Of a stretch of 64,000 nucleotides of DNA, positions 9,294 to 18,454 are shown piece after piece. The notes below the pieces were generated by a model. It made no database searches, was not told the DNA's origin, and worked only from the letters and a program-made list of their open reading frames with translations. Within the stretch, counting starts at the first letter, position 1. Each line of letters begins with the position of its first letter. Made by a program: the position numbers and the translations under genes. The DNA is from Erythrobacter litoralis (lineage in GTDB: Bacteria; Pseudomonadota; Alphaproteobacteria; Sphingomonadales; Sphingomonadaceae): contig NZ_CP017057.1 in the NCBI RefSeq assembly GCF_001719165.1, forward strand, positions 1,178,001-1,242,000. The letters are read 5' to 3'.

Positions 9294-9815
9294 ATGAAGA
9301 TTGATCTTTTCGCGCTCGGCGTCGTGGCGACGGCGTTCGTTCTGCATCCGACCGCCTTTGAACAGGACACGGACGCCCCGGAGCACGAAGCCGAGGCTAT
9401 GACCGATGAGCCGGGCAAGCCCTGCGAACTCCATGTCTGGCCGACCGAGAATTATCTCGGCGTGAAGATGGGGCTTCTGAGCGGCTTCGGAGGGATCGGC
9501 GCAGTCGCCGACCTGGCGGCGAACAAGAAGGGCGTCACCAACGTGAAGACCCTGATGCGCGAGTATCTCAGGCCGGAAATCCAGCTGGCCGAGCTCGAAA
9601 AGCTCGATTATGTCACACGGCTCGGGCTCGATCCGGCGCAGTACCGCGTGGTCAATGGAGACAGGCTGGTCTCGAAAGGCATCGGACAGGTCAAGAACCC
9701 GCTAGAGAACTTCCCGCCCAAGGACGATACGATGGTGGCGGCCGCGCAGGAAGAGCTGCGCGATGCCTATTCGAAGGGCTTTGCGGAGTGGGTGGAGAAA
9801 AAGTCGGGTACCTGA
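9294..9815 (+). CDS. Hypothetical secreted protein
   Basis: A 173-residue protein with a short N-terminal hydrophobic segment (FALGVVATAFVL) that could be a signal peptide, followed by an acidic stretch and a soluble domain. A Shine-Dalgarno-like GGGGGA lies about nine bases before the ATG at 9294. The sequence CELHVWPTENYLGVKMG resembles no family I can name. A longer in-frame start exists at 9186 but would bury the signal. Function unknown. Confidence 0.7.
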   Translation: MKIDLFALGVVATAFVLHPTAFEQDTDAPEHEAEAMTDEPGKPCELHVWPTENYLGVKMGLLSGFGGIGAVADLAANKKGVTNVKTLMREYLRPEIQLAELEKLDYVTRLGLDPAQYRVVNGDRLVSKGIGQVKNPLENFPPKDDTMVAAAQEELRDAYSKGFAEWVEKKSGT

Positions 9816-9904
9816 GCTTGACGGAAATGCGGGATCGGGAGGAGCGGCGCGGCTCCTTCCCGGTCGCGCCTTGCGGATAAGATACCTTAGCCCCCGACCC
9901 GTGT

Positions 9905-10318
9905 CTAGTTCCGGCGCATGACGAGAAAGGTGGCGGCGGCGAGCATGGCCGCCGCTGCGGCAAATCCTGCAAGATTGCTGTTCACGCCGAATATCAAGAT
10001 TCCGTGGCCGACGCCCGAAAGCGATCCGTCATAGCCTGGCATGGCCAGCGCGGCGAGCCCGAAGGGCGCGAGCGCGACCCAGCCCAATGCGGCCGCAACG
10101 GCGAGATTGACGCGCGCCTCGGCGGGCTTGCCGCGCCAAGTCATCACCAGCATGACAAGCGCCAGCGCGCCCAGCACAAGCACCAGCCACACCGTGTGGA
10201 AACGGGCGTGCGGCGGCCATGCCTCGTTGAAGGCATGGCTCATCGAAAGGTCGGTCACGAAAGGCGCAAGGCCGAAACCGAGAGCCGTCGCGGTGAGCAA
10301 GAGCCGGGCGAGCAGCAT
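9905..10318 (-). CDS. Four-helix membrane protein, unknown
   Basis: A 137-residue integral membrane protein with four predicted helices, at about residues 3-22, 44-62, 72-95 and 108-132. A conserved-looking loop, FNEAWPPHARFHTVW, lies between helices 1 and 2. The loop suggests a small DUF family, but I cannot name it with certainty. It is followed upstream, on the same strand, by a small hydrophilic gene. Function unknown. Confidence 0.75.
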   Translation of the reverse strand: MLLARLLLTATALGFGLAPFVTDLSMSHAFNEAWPPHARFHTVWLVLVLGALALVMLVMTWRGKPAEARVNLAVAAALGWVALAPFGLAALAMPGYDGSLSGVGHGILIFGVNSNLAGFAAAAAMLAAATFLVMRRN

Positions 10319-10333
10319 GGCGTCGGTCCGGCG

Positions 10334-10582
10334 TCAGCCGTCCTGCTTGCCCTGCTTGATCTTGTTCATCGTTTTTGGACCCTTGCGCGCATCGTCTTCG
10401 GGATTGTCGGAGCCGATCTCGGGCTCTCGATTGTCGGGATCGGTCGCGCTTTTCGTCTCGTCGCGCTTGCCCACGCGGCGATTGACCTCACCCCCGGAAG
10501 AGCTTTGCTGCGAGGGTGTCTTTTCCTCGGTCATGCGGTCGATTAGGTCGTTGTCGGGATGGCGGCTCTGGCGTTTGGGCAT
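10334..10582 (-). CDS. Small hydrophilic protein, unknown
   Basis: An 82-residue, very hydrophilic, low-complexity protein rich in Lys, Arg, Asp, Ser and Gly, probably disordered. A Shine-Dalgarno-like GGAG (minus strand, from TTTCTCCTTT) lies just before the ATG. It has no recognisable domain. Its position 15 bases upstream of the four-helix protein suggests co-transcription. Confidence 0.6.
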   Translation of the reverse strand: MPKRQSRHPDNDLIDRMTEEKTPSQQSSSGGEVNRRVGKRDETKSATDPDNREPEIGSDNPEDDARKGPKTMNKIKQGKQDG

Positions 10583-10750
10583 GATGTTTCTCCTTTACCA
10601 GACCAATGGGCGGGGCGGGGGCGATGTTCCGAAGCCGATCGCCGCGGATACATTCGCCGCGTCCATGCGTTCAGGAAATATGCCAAGCGGCAGACATAGC
10701 CGCGTACCGCGCAACAAAGCGCGCGGAGCCGAAAACATGGGAGGAGAGCC

Positions 10751-11401
10751 ATGAACACGACCGCCAGCGATGCAAGGGACGGCACGGCCGCCAATCGAGG
10801 CGGGCCGACGCCCGTTCCGAACACCGACACCACCGATCCCGTGGTCGGTGCGATGCCCGATTCGAGCCGCGTCATCCCCGCGCAGGGGGAACTGGGCCGC
10901 GGCTGGTTCATCGCGCTCGGCATATTGCTGGTGCTGACCGGGGCCGGCGCGCTGGTATTCCCGCTTGCCATGGCGCTGTCGGTCAATCTGCTGGTCGGGA
11001 TCACGCTGCTCGTTGGCGGGATTCTCACGCTTGTCCACGCGATCAGGGCCAAGGGTTGGAAAGGCCGCGCGCTGACCGCGCTCATCGGCCTGCTCTATCT
11101 GGCAGGCGGGTTGTTCTTCCTCGCCGATCCGCTCGCGGGGCTGTTCACGCTCGCGATCATGCTCGGCGCGTTCTTCGCAGCCGACGGGGTCGCGCGGCTG
11201 ATGCTCGCCTTGCGCATCCGGCCCGAGCGCGCCTGGTGGCTGTTCCTCGCATCGGGGCTGTTGTCCCTCTTGATCGGGGTGATGCTGTTCTTCGGCATGG
11301 CGACCGGCATATCGATCGCGTTTCTCGGCATCCTTGTCGGCGTCAACCTGATCTTTTCGGGCGTGTCCTATGTCTGCTGCTCGGGCGTGAGCGGCGACTA
11401 G
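10751..11401 (+). CDS. HdeD-family (DUF308) membrane protein
   Basis: A 216-residue protein with a hydrophilic N-terminus of about 50 residues followed by six closely spaced hydrophobic helices with the repeated Gly-rich pattern (LVGITLLVGGILTLV, FFAADGVARL) typical of HdeD/DUF308. HdeD is linked to acid resistance in enterics, but most family members have no tested role. A GGAG Shine-Dalgarno precedes the ATG. The stop overlaps the convergent DUF1489 gene in a shared CTAG. Confidence 0.85.
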   Translation: MNTTASDARDGTAANRGGPTPVPNTDTTDPVVGAMPDSSRVIPAQGELGRGWFIALGILLVLTGAGALVFPLAMALSVNLLVGITLLVGGILTLVHAIRAKGWKGRALTALIGLLYLAGGLFFLADPLAGLFTLAIMLGAFFAADGVARLMLALRIRPERAWWLFLASGLLSLLIGVMLFFGMATGISIAFLGILVGVNLIFSGVSYVCCSGVSGD

Positions 11402-11787
11402 ATCAGCGCGAGCCTTTCGAGTTTCGCCGCGAGCTTGCCGGGCAGGGTGTCGCCGATATCCTCGCCCTCGGCGAGGTCGCGCGGAGGATCGCCCTTGAGA
11501 TAGCGCCAGCCCTGATGCGCGCGCTTGCGCACCGGGTGGACGCGGATCAACTCCGGTTCGAGATCGATGTTCCAGCGCCCGTCGCTCGTCTCCGAGAAGC
11601 CGAGAATGCGCGAACGCGCGACAAGCTGGTGGTTGAGGATCCAGTAGAGCGACCCGCCGACGAGTTCCTCGTGGCGCTTCGGGCAATAGCGGGTGGTCAG
11701 CGCGATGCGCTTGCGCCCTTCGTACCAGCCCGCGAGATCGGCATAGCTCTTCGCCCCGAAGGCGATCTTGGTCATGTGGAGCGGCAT
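11398..11787 (-). CDS. DUF1489 family protein
   Basis: A 129-residue soluble protein. The start MPLHMTKIAFGAKSYADL at 11785-11787 is favoured because the upstream codons of the open frame are Ser/Pro/Arg-rich shadow sequence of the SDR gene. The core KSYADLAGWYEGRKR with a Cys (TRYCPKRHEEL) matches my memory of DUF1489, a family conserved in Alphaproteobacteria with unknown function. Its stop overlaps that of the HdeD-like gene. Confidence 0.83.
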   Translation of the reverse strand: MPLHMTKIAFGAKSYADLAGWYEGRKRIALTTRYCPKRHEELVGGSLYWILNHQLVARSRILGFSETSDGRWNIDLEPELIRVHPVRKRAHQGWRYLKGDPPRDLAEGEDIGDTLPGKLAAKLERLALI

Positions 11788-11818
11788 GCCTGCCAATGTG
11801 GCGGCTCGCCCGGCGCGG

Positions 11819-12574
11819 TCAAGCGATCGACAGGCCCCCGTCCACGATAAAGGGCGCGCCGGTGGCGAACCTGCTTTCGTCGCTGGCGAGATAGACGACG
11901 AGATGCGCAATGTCCTCGGGCTCGCCCATGTGGCCGACCGGCTGGGCCACGCTGAACGCTTCGCGCGTCGCGTCGGGATCGGGCGTTCCGGCGATGACGC
12001 TTTCGACATTAGGGGTCAGGATCGTCCCCGGCTGGACCGAATTGACGCGGATGCCGTTCTTCTCGCGCGCGCACCACAGCGCGATCGACTTGGTCAGCAT
12101 GGGCACGGCGGCCTTGGCGCTGTTGTAGGCGGCTAGATCCGCGCTCGGCTTGTTCGCGGCGGCGCTGGAAAAATTGACGATCGACCCGCCGCCGGACCTG
12201 GCCATCAGCGGGATCGCCGCCTTGCAGCCCATGAAGATCGAATCGACATCGACGGTGTAGCAGCGCCGGAAATCCTCGACGCTGATGTCCATGACCGAAC
12301 CGAAGACGGTGATCGCGGCGTTGTTCACGAGCACGTCGAGCCGGCCATGGTCACGCTCGATTTCGGCGATCACGGCGAGCCAGCGGTCCCAGTCGGTCAC
12401 GTCCTGAGCGATGAAGCTGCAGCCAACCTCCTGCGCCGTGGCCCGGCCGGCATCCTCGTCGATATCGGTGATGACGACCTGTGCGCCTTCGGCCACCAGT
12501 GCCTTTGCCGCCGCCTTGCCAAGGCCCATGGCGCCGCCCGTCAGCAGCACGACCTTGCCCGAAACCCGTCCCAT
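11819..12574 (-). CDS. Short-chain dehydrogenase/reductase
   Basis: A 251-residue classical SDR. The cofactor motif TGGAMGLG is at 12-19, an Asp that favours NAD follows (VVITDIDEDA), the NNAA motif is near 88, and the catalytic Ser and Tyr-x3-Lys (YNSAK) are near 141 and 154-158. The C-terminal VDGGLSIA is standard. The closest classes are 3-alpha/7-beta-hydroxysteroid or cyclopentanol-type dehydrogenases, but the substrate is not readable. It lies between DUF1489 and mgtE on the same strand. Confidence 0.95.
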   Translation of the reverse strand: MGRVSGKVVLLTGGAMGLGKAAAKALVAEGAQVVITDIDEDAGRATAQEVGCSFIAQDVTDWDRWLAVIAEIERDHGRLDVLVNNAAITVFGSVMDISVEDFRRCYTVDVDSIFMGCKAAIPLMARSGGGSIVNFSSAAANKPSADLAAYNSAKAAVPMLTKSIALWCAREKNGIRVNSVQPGTILTPNVESVIAGTPDPDATREAFSVAQPVGHMGEPEDIAHLVVYLASDESRFATGAPFIVDGGLSIA

Positions 12575-12607
12575 TCCCGCTCTCCCTCTTCCTGTCGGGG
12601 AAAGGAG

Positions 12608-14053
12608 CTAGAGCGAGGCGAGCCCGCTTGCCACTGCCAAACCTAGGAAGGCGAAAAAGCCCATCGAATCCGTGATCATCGTGACGAACACGCTGGAGGC
12701 GACCGCCGGGTCCTGCCCGAGCCGTTCGAAGATCACCGGGACCAGCACGCCCGCAAGCCCCGCGACCGCGATGTTGATGACCATGGCCGCTGCGATCACC
12801 GCGCCCATCATCGGCGAGAACAGCAGGCCCGCCGCGATCCCGATCAGCACCGCGACCGTCACCCCGTTCAGCATCGCGACGCGCATTTCGCGCCACAGGA
12901 TGCGCTTGGTGTTGGAGCGGGTCAGCTGGTTGGTGGCGATCGCGCGGACCGAAACCGCCATGGTCTGCGTCCCCGCATTGCCGCCGATGCTGGCGACGAT
13001 CGGCATCAGCACGGCCAATGCCACCAGTTCCTCGATCGCAGCGCCGAACAGGGCGATGATGCCGGAGGCCACCACCGCCGTGCCAAGATTGGCGACCAGC
13101 CAGCGCACGCGGCTCGAATAGGCCTCGCGGATCGGTTCGTTGATGTCGCCGTCGCCCGCGCCCGACATCAGCAGCGCGTCCTCGCCCGCTTCCTCGGAGA
13201 TGATGTGAACGACGTCGTCGACCGTCATCTGGCCGACCAGCCGCCCGCTTTCGTCCACGACGGCGGCGGAGATCAGGGCGTACTTCTGGAACATCAGCGC
13301 GACTTCCTCCTGGTCCATCGTGACCGGGATGAGCGTCTGGTCGCGCTTCATGATGTCGGTGAGCCTGACCCAGCGCGGGGCGGTGAGAATCCAGTTCAGC
13401 GCGCACGACCCCACAGGGTGATGCGCTGCGTCGATCACGAATACCTCGTGGAAATCGTGCGTGAAATCCCCGTTCTCGCGCAGATAGTCGATGAGGTCGC
13501 CGACCGTCAGGTGTTCGGGCACCGCCATGACGTGGCGGTTCATCAGCCGCCCGGCGGTCTCTTCCGGATAGGACAGCGCCGAATTGACCACGACCTGCGT
13601 TTCGGGCTGCAGATTGGCGATGATCGCCTTCTGGTCTTCCTCGTCGAGGTCCTCCAGAAGCTGCACCGCATCGTCGGTTTCGAGCTGCTGCGCGATCAGC
13701 GCGACCGCCTGGGCGGGCAGGGCCGTCATCATCTCGCCGCGCACGAAGTCGTTGAGTTCGGCGATGACATCGACCGTCATCAGGTCGGTGATGGCGGTGG
13801 CAAGCTGCTCGCGTTCGTCGCGGTCCAGCAGTTCCAGAAGGTCCGCGATGTCGGCCGGGTGGAGCGGCTCGACCAGGTCGTAGACCGCGCCCTTTTCGCC
13901 TTCTTCGAGCGCCTCGCGCACCGCGCTCACATATTCAGGCTTGAGCCGGTTCTCCTCGTCGTGGCGTTCGTCGTCGATGCGGTCGTCGGGACGCACGTCG
14001 TCCTCGAGCGCATCGGCAAGCAGCACGGCGTCCTTATCGGCGGGTTCGACCAT
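12608..14053 (-). CDS. mgtE: Magnesium transporter MgtE
   Basis: A 481-residue MgtE channel. The first 160 residues or so form the superhelical N domain (PLHPADIADLLELL, LPAQAVALIAQQL). A CBS pair follows at about 165-290, and five transmembrane helices occupy about 310-481, with the ion-pore region LPIVASIGGNAGTQT. MgtE takes up Mg2+ and closes when cytosolic Mg2+ binds the N and CBS domains. It is a single gene with its own start at 14053, 114 bases from the divergent cyclophilin gene. Confidence 0.97.
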   Translation of the reverse strand: MVEPADKDAVLLADALEDDVRPDDRIDDERHDEENRLKPEYVSAVREALEEGEKGAVYDLVEPLHPADIADLLELLDRDEREQLATAITDLMTVDVIAELNDFVRGEMMTALPAQAVALIAQQLETDDAVQLLEDLDEEDQKAIIANLQPETQVVVNSALSYPEETAGRLMNRHVMAVPEHLTVGDLIDYLRENGDFTHDFHEVFVIDAAHHPVGSCALNWILTAPRWVRLTDIMKRDQTLIPVTMDQEEVALMFQKYALISAAVVDESGRLVGQMTVDDVVHIISEEAGEDALLMSGAGDGDINEPIREAYSSRVRWLVANLGTAVVASGIIALFGAAIEELVALAVLMPIVASIGGNAGTQTMAVSVRAIATNQLTRSNTKRILWREMRVAMLNGVTVAVLIGIAAGLLFSPMMGAVIAAAMVINIAVAGLAGVLVPVIFERLGQDPAVASSVFVTMITDSMGFFAFLGLAVASGLASL

Positions 14054-14167
14054 GCCGCCCGGTCTAGGGATGGGCCGAGGAAAAGCAAGCCGGGCGCGCG
14101 CACTCAGGGGTGACTCGGCGGCTCAAGCCACTATACCGACACGCCAACCATTACGGGAGATTCACGC

Positions 14168-14632
14168 ATGGCAGACCAGACGCTTACCCTCACGCTCGAC
14201 ACCGGAAACGGGGAGGGCGGCGATGTCGTTATCAAGCTGCGGCCCGATCTCGCACCCGGCCATGTCGAACGGATCACCGAGCTTGCGAAAGAGGGTTTCT
14301 ATGACGGCGTCGTCTTCCACCGCGTGATCCCCGGCTTCATGGCGCAGGGCGGCGATCCGACCGGGACCGGAACGGGCGGCAGCGACAGGCCCGACCTCAA
14401 GGCCGAATTCAGCGCCGAACCGCACGTGCGCGGCGTGTGCTCGATGGCCCGCACGCCCAACCCGGACAGCGCCAATTCGCAGTTCTTCATCGTGTTCGAC
14501 GACGCGACCTTCCTCGACAAGCAATACACCGTTTGGGGCGAGGTCCAGAGCGGCATGGAACACGTCGACGCGCTGCCCAAGGGCGAGCCGCCGGCCAATC
14601 CGGGCAAGATCGTGAAGGCGAGCGTTTCCTGA
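14168..14632 (+). CDS. Cyclophilin-type peptidyl-prolyl isomerase
   Basis: A 154-residue cytoplasmic PpiB-like protein. The active-site motif FHRVIPGFMAQGGDPTGTGTGG spans about residues 50-71, and the second motif (MARTPNPDSANSQFFI) about 95-110. It catalyses cis-trans isomerisation of prolyl bonds during folding. A CGGGAG Shine-Dalgarno-like sequence sits before the ATG. The next gene, a lipoprotein, follows 50 bases later. Confidence 0.96.
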   Translation: MADQTLTLTLDTGNGEGGDVVIKLRPDLAPGHVERITELAKEGFYDGVVFHRVIPGFMAQGGDPTGTGTGGSDRPDLKAEFSAEPHVRGVCSMARTPNPDSANSQFFIVFDDATFLDKQYTVWGEVQSGMEHVDALPKGEPPANPGKIVKASVS

Positions 14633-14682
14633 ACGCAAGCACGCCGCCCGGCGAGACGAACGGAGCCTGCGAAGGAGGAACC

Positions 14683-15168
14683 ATGAGAAATCCCAGCATC
14701 ACCGCGCTTGCAGCGGGCGCAGCCTTGACGCTTGCCGCCTGTGGCGGCGAAAGCGGGGCGGAGACCGACGCATCCGCGCCCGAGGCGAGCGAAGGCAGCG
14801 GGGCCGACGCGGCGTTTCCCGAACTGAGCGAGGGCAAGGGGCCGGGCTCTGTTTCCGGCATGATCGCGGGCAATCCGGTCGAAGCGGAAGGGGTCTGTGC
14901 GACTTCGACCCAATCGTTCGATTTCTGGACCGACGGGACCGATTTCGCCAACGCGCGGGACACCACGGGCGATGGGCAGTATCTCATCCTGAACGTCGTC
15001 AACATGAACGGCAAAGTCCGCTCGGCCCTTCGATACAGCAAGGATGGCGAGACGATCTACAACGGCCTCGTCAGTTACGAATCCTTCGATGGCAGCACGG
15101 TGCGGGTCGATACGCCGCTCGGCCGTGAGCAGAAGATCTCGGCGGACTTGACGATATCTTGCGAATGA
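14683..15168 (+). CDS. Hypothetical lipoprotein
   Basis: A 161-residue lipoprotein. The lipobox ends LAAC about 19 residues in, followed by an acidic, Ser/Ala-rich linker (EASEGSGADA) and a small soluble domain from about residue 48. A strong Shine-Dalgarno, AGGAGG, at about 14673-14678 sets the start at 14683. The domain has a TTGDGQYLILNVVNMNGK core and two Cys that could pair. No family is recognised. A hairpin just downstream may end the transcript. Confidence 0.78.
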   Translation: MRNPSITALAAGAALTLAACGGESGAETDASAPEASEGSGADAAFPELSEGKGPGSVSGMIAGNPVEAEGVCATSTQSFDFWTDGTDFANARDTTGDGQYLILNVVNMNGKVRSALRYSKDGETIYNGLVSYESFDGSTVRVDTPLGREQKISADLTISCE

Positions 15169-15179
15169 ACCGGCAGGGC

Positions 15180-15206
15180 CCCACGAAGTCGGGGCCCCTT
15201 CGTGGG
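15180..15206 (+). terminator. Hairpin between lipoprotein gene and miaB
   Basis: Arms CCCACGAA and TTCGTGGG (15180-15187 and 15199-15206) enclose a GC-rich loop, 12 bases after the lipoprotein stop. An alternative stem GGGGCCCC is also possible. No T-run follows, so this is only a probable terminator or attenuating hairpin. Confidence 0.4.
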
Positions 15207-15257
15207 AGCGTGTGCCTTGTTGAACCCGCCGTCCATCGGCGCTAAGGCGCGCGCCTC

Positions 15258-16601
15258 ATGAAACCGCAGAATCCCCCTAGGACCTACCGGGTCAAGAGCT
15301 TCGGCTGCCAGATGAACGTCTATGACGGCGAGCGCATGGCCGAGCTGCTGGCGGAGCGCGGCATCACCCCCGCGGCCGAAGGGGATGAGGCCGATCTCGT
15401 GGTCCTCAACACCTGTCACATCCGCGAAAAGGCTGCTGAAAAGGTCTATTCCGACATCGGCAGGCTGGTGAAGGCGGGCGAGGAAGCGGGCCGCAAGCCC
15501 ATGATCGCGGTCGCGGGCTGCGTCGCGCAGGCCGAGGGCGAGGAGATCATGGCGCGCGCTCCGGCGGTGAGCATGGTGGTCGGCCCGCAGGCCTATCACC
15601 GCCTGCCCGAAATGCTCGACCGGGCGGCGCGCGGCGAGCGCTCGACCGACACCGACATGCCCGCGATCGCCAAGTTCGACGCGCTGCCGAAACGCAGGCG
15701 GCGCGCGCCCAATGCCTTCCTCACCGTGCAGGAAGGCTGCGACAAGTTCTGCACCTATTGCGTCGTGCCCTATACGCGCGGCGCGGAAATCTCGCGGCCC
15801 TTCCATGATCTGGGCGAGGAAGCGCGCAGGCTGGTCGATGCGGGCGCGATGGAAATCACCCTGCTCGGCCAGAACGTCAATGCCTGGCGCGGCGAGGACG
15901 ACAGGGGCCGCGCGGTCGGCCTTGCGGGCCTGATCCGCGCGCTCGCAAAAATCGACGGGCTCGAGCGCATCCGCTACACCACCTCGCACCCCAACGACAT
16001 GGAAGACGACCTCATCGCCGCGCATGGCGAGGTCGGCAAGCTCATGCCGTATCTCCACTTGCCCGTGCAGGCGGGCAGCGACCGGGTGCTCAAGGCGATG
16101 AACCGCCAGCACACCGCCGATAGCTATCTCAAACTGCTCGAACGCTTTCGCGAAGCGCGGCCCGACATCGCGCTGTCGGGCGATTTCATTGTCGGGTTTC
16201 CGGGCGAGACCGAGGCCGAGTTCGACGAAACGCTCGCGCTCGTCGACGCCGTCAGATACGCCCACGCCTTCAGCTTCAAGTATTCCCCGCGTCCCGGAAC
16301 GCCCGCCGCGACAATGGCGGACCAGCTCCCGCGCGAGGTCATGGACGAACGCCTCCAGCGCCTGCAGGCGCGCCTCAATCGCGACCAGCTCGCCTTCAAC
16401 GAGGCGAGCGTAGGCGGGACCTGCACCGTCCTCGTCGAGCGCAAGGGCAAGCATCCCGGCCAGTGGCTCGGCAAGTCGCCCTGGCTGCAGAGCGTCTGGT
16501 TCGAGGGAGCCGCGCAGATCGGCGACATCGTGAGCGTCGAACTCGCCGAGGCCGGACCCAATTCGATGCGCGGGCTCCTGCGGGAAACCGCGCTCGCCTG
16601 A
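15258..16601 (+). CDS. miaB: tRNA methylthiotransferase MiaB
   Basis: A radical-SAM enzyme that adds the methylthio group to i6A37 of tRNAs. The 447-residue protein has the N-terminal cluster ligands Cys17, Cys53 and a third in AVAGCVAQ near 87, the radical-SAM C-x3-C-x2-C at Cys161/165/168, and a C-terminal TRAM domain (about 375-440). All needed Cys are present. It begins the miaB-phoH-ybeY-corC block that is common in Alphaproteobacteria. Confidence 0.98.
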   Translation: MKPQNPPRTYRVKSFGCQMNVYDGERMAELLAERGITPAAEGDEADLVVLNTCHIREKAAEKVYSDIGRLVKAGEEAGRKPMIAVAGCVAQAEGEEIMARAPAVSMVVGPQAYHRLPEMLDRAARGERSTDTDMPAIAKFDALPKRRRRAPNAFLTVQEGCDKFCTYCVVPYTRGAEISRPFHDLGEEARRLVDAGAMEITLLGQNVNAWRGEDDRGRAVGLAGLIRALAKIDGLERIRYTTSHPNDMEDDLIAAHGEVGKLMPYLHLPVQAGSDRVLKAMNRQHTADSYLKLLERFREARPDIALSGDFIVGFPGETEAEFDETLALVDAVRYAHAFSFKYSPRPGTPAATMADQLPREVMDERLQRLQARLNRDQLAFNEASVGGTCTVLVERKGKHPGQWLGKSPWLQSVWFEGAAQIGDIVSVELAEAGPNSMRGLLRETALA

Positions 16602-16756
16602 CGCTGCGACCCGTTACGAAATCGCGACGGACCCGCGGCGTTCCCGTGACTTTCCACCGTCTTGGAAAGGGGGCGCGCTTGCTTTGCGCCCCGCGCACCT
16701 TACCTTGACGAGTCGAGGAACGGCCAACCGCAAAAGGGCCAACCGCGAAGGAGCAT

Positions 16757-17788
16757 ATGGGCCGACGACCATCCCGCGCAGCCGATCCGGCGATCTCGCC
16801 CGATCCCCCCCGCACTGCGGTCCCCCGGCGCGCGCAGGCGGAGCTTTCCTTCGACAACCAGTCGCTGCTCGGCCCACTGTTTGGCCAGTTCGATGCGAAT
16901 CTCGTCCAGGTGGAAAACCGCCTTGGCGTTTTCATCCATGCACGCGGCGACAAGGTCATGATCGAGGGGCCGGAGGACAATGTCGCCCGCGCCCGCGACA
17001 CGCTCCAGACCATGTATGATCGCCTCGCCATGGGGCAGGACCTCGACGCGGGCGCGATCGAATCGCTCATTGCGATGTCGAACGAGCCGACATTGGAAGG
17101 CATCATTTCGGGCGAGACGAACGAGCCGCCGATCATGATTCGCACGCGGCGCAAGACGATCGTGCCGCGTTCGGCGACGCAGATCGCCTATATGCGCTCC
17201 CTTGCGCGCGACGACATCATCTTCGCATTGGGCCCGGCAGGGACCGGCAAGACCTATCTCGCCGTCGCGCAGGCGGTGAGCCAGCTGATGACCGGCAGCG
17301 TCCAGCGCCTGATCCTCTCGCGCCCCGCGGTCGAGGCGGGCGAGAAGATCGGCTTCCTGCCCGGCGACATGAAGGACAAGGTCGATCCCTACCTGCGCCC
17401 GCTCTACGACGCGCTCTACGACTGCATGCCGCCCGAACAGGTCGAGCGGCGGATCTTGAGCGGCGAGATCGAGATCGCGCCCATCGCCTTCATGCGCGGG
17501 CGCACGCTGGCCGATGCTTTCGTCATCCTCGACGAGGCGCAGAACACGACGCGCGAACAGATGAAGATGTTTCTGACCCGCTTCGGCATGAACAGCCGGA
17601 TGGTGATCTGCGGCGACCCGCGCCAGGTCGACATTCCGGGCGGCCCTAACATGAGCGGTCTGAACGATGCGGTCGGAAGGCTCGAAGGGGTGGACGGCTT
17701 CGGCACGATCCGCTTCACCGCCGCCGACGTGGTGCGCCATCCGATCGTGGGCCGGATCGTCGAGGCCTATGAGGGCGAGGGGGCGTAA
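16757..17788 (+). CDS. PhoH-family ATPase
   Basis: A 343-residue P-loop protein of the PhoH/PhoL group that usually neighbours ybeY. Walker A GPAGTGKT is at 159-166 and Walker B FVILDEAQNTT near 252-262. An N-terminal KH-like segment lies at about 40-100. PhoH-like proteins are thought to act in RNA metabolism with YbeY. A GAAGGAG Shine-Dalgarno precedes the ATG at 16757. The expected partner, ybeY, lies 3.4 kb downstream instead of next door, because an accessory cluster is inserted. Confidence 0.95.
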   Translation: MGRRPSRAADPAISPDPPRTAVPRRAQAELSFDNQSLLGPLFGQFDANLVQVENRLGVFIHARGDKVMIEGPEDNVARARDTLQTMYDRLAMGQDLDAGAIESLIAMSNEPTLEGIISGETNEPPIMIRTRRKTIVPRSATQIAYMRSLARDDIIFALGPAGTGKTYLAVAQAVSQLMTGSVQRLILSRPAVEAGEKIGFLPGDMKDKVDPYLRPLYDALYDCMPPEQVERRILSGEIEIAPIAFMRGRTLADAFVILDEAQNTTREQMKMFLTRFGMNSRMVICGDPRQVDIPGGPNMSGLNDAVGRLEGVDGFGTIRFTAADVVRHPIVGRIVEAYEGEGA

Positions 17789-18109
17789 GCCCGCAGGCGA
17801 ATGTCTGGTTTCGCCGGTTTGAACCCATAAGCAGTCTTACCGCTTGCGATCCCGTTCCGGCCATCCGGTCAAGCTTGACTCTGCCCGGCTAAGCTGAGGG
17901 CGAAATGCGGATCCCTTGACCGGTAGCAAGGCATGCAATCGCACGGCTGACTGTCCCACGATCCTTCCTCTTTTGCTGAACGCCCCGCGGATCGAGGCCG
18001 GTAGTCCTCAAGCCGCGCATAAAATCGATCAGACTGATCGCATCATTCAGGTAGTAGTCCTGCCATTATCGGCTAAGCACCGCCGGCGCATCATCGCGCA
18101 ACCCTAACG
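17789..18109. other. Non-coding gap after phoH
   Basis: About 320 bases with no convincing gene and more A+T than the flanking genes. The only structure I see is a perfect 15-base palindrome at 18026-18040. This marks the left boundary of the accessory insert between phoH and ybeY. No insertion-sequence ends or direct repeats were recognised at the boundary. Confidence 0.5.
18026..18040. promoter_or_regulatory. Operator-like palindrome
   Basis: CGATCAG-A-CTGATCG is a perfect inverted repeat with seven-base arms around a single base. It lies 70-115 bases before the possible starts of the next gene. This shape fits a dimeric repressor site, but no regulator is identified. Confidence 0.35.
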
Positions 18110-18454
18110 TTGTCTAAATTTCAACCTTTTGATGGCTTTTCTGGACCCGTGAATATGTATCGAGAAGTCAGGATTTGGGATGAGCGACAGCGTGAGGAAA
18201 CGTATCCTCCCGAAGCGCTCCGCGCCATTGAGGGCGATGAAGACATTCTCCCCATTTTCGCCCAAACAAGTGGGCCAACTGAGGACCATCACTTCGCAGC
18301 TGACAGCCAGCTCACGGTCCTCGCGATCGGCATTCTTGCCGCCGCGGCAGCCGTATTCGTGGTCGTCGGAGTAGAGCAGGCGCTTTCGACGGCTATCGAT
18401 AGCGGCTGGATCATCCAGCCGCCCGGGCCTGAAGCTTACAACCTACTCGACTAA
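18110..18454 (+). CDS. Small single-pass membrane protein, unknown
   Basis: Up to 114 residues from a TTG start, or 99 from the ATG at 18155; neither has a clear Shine-Dalgarno. An acidic, charged N-terminal half (ERQREETYPPEALRAIEGDEDILP) is followed by one hydrophobic helix (TVLAIGILAAAAAVFVVVGV) and a short tail. Codon use is less GC-rich than phoH. It lies in the insert that also carries a GT2 glycosyltransferase, so it might be an accessory membrane subunit, comparable in size to PgaD. That role is only inferred from position. Its stop overlaps that of a 30-residue gene on the other strand. Confidence 0.55.
   Translation: MSKFQPFDGFSGPVNMYREVRIWDERQREETYPPEALRAIEGDEDILPIFAQTSGPTEDHHFAADSQLTVLAIGILAAAAAVFVVVGVEQALSTAIDSGWIIQPPGPEAYNLLD

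Noticed and set aside
9836..9862. Hairpin GGGAGGAGC/GCTCC(T)TCCC as a terminator
   Set aside because: It has a stem but no T-run on either strand; evidence is too weak.
17916..18107. 63-codon plus-strand frame after phoH
   Set aside because: No ribosome-binding site and no protein-like composition.
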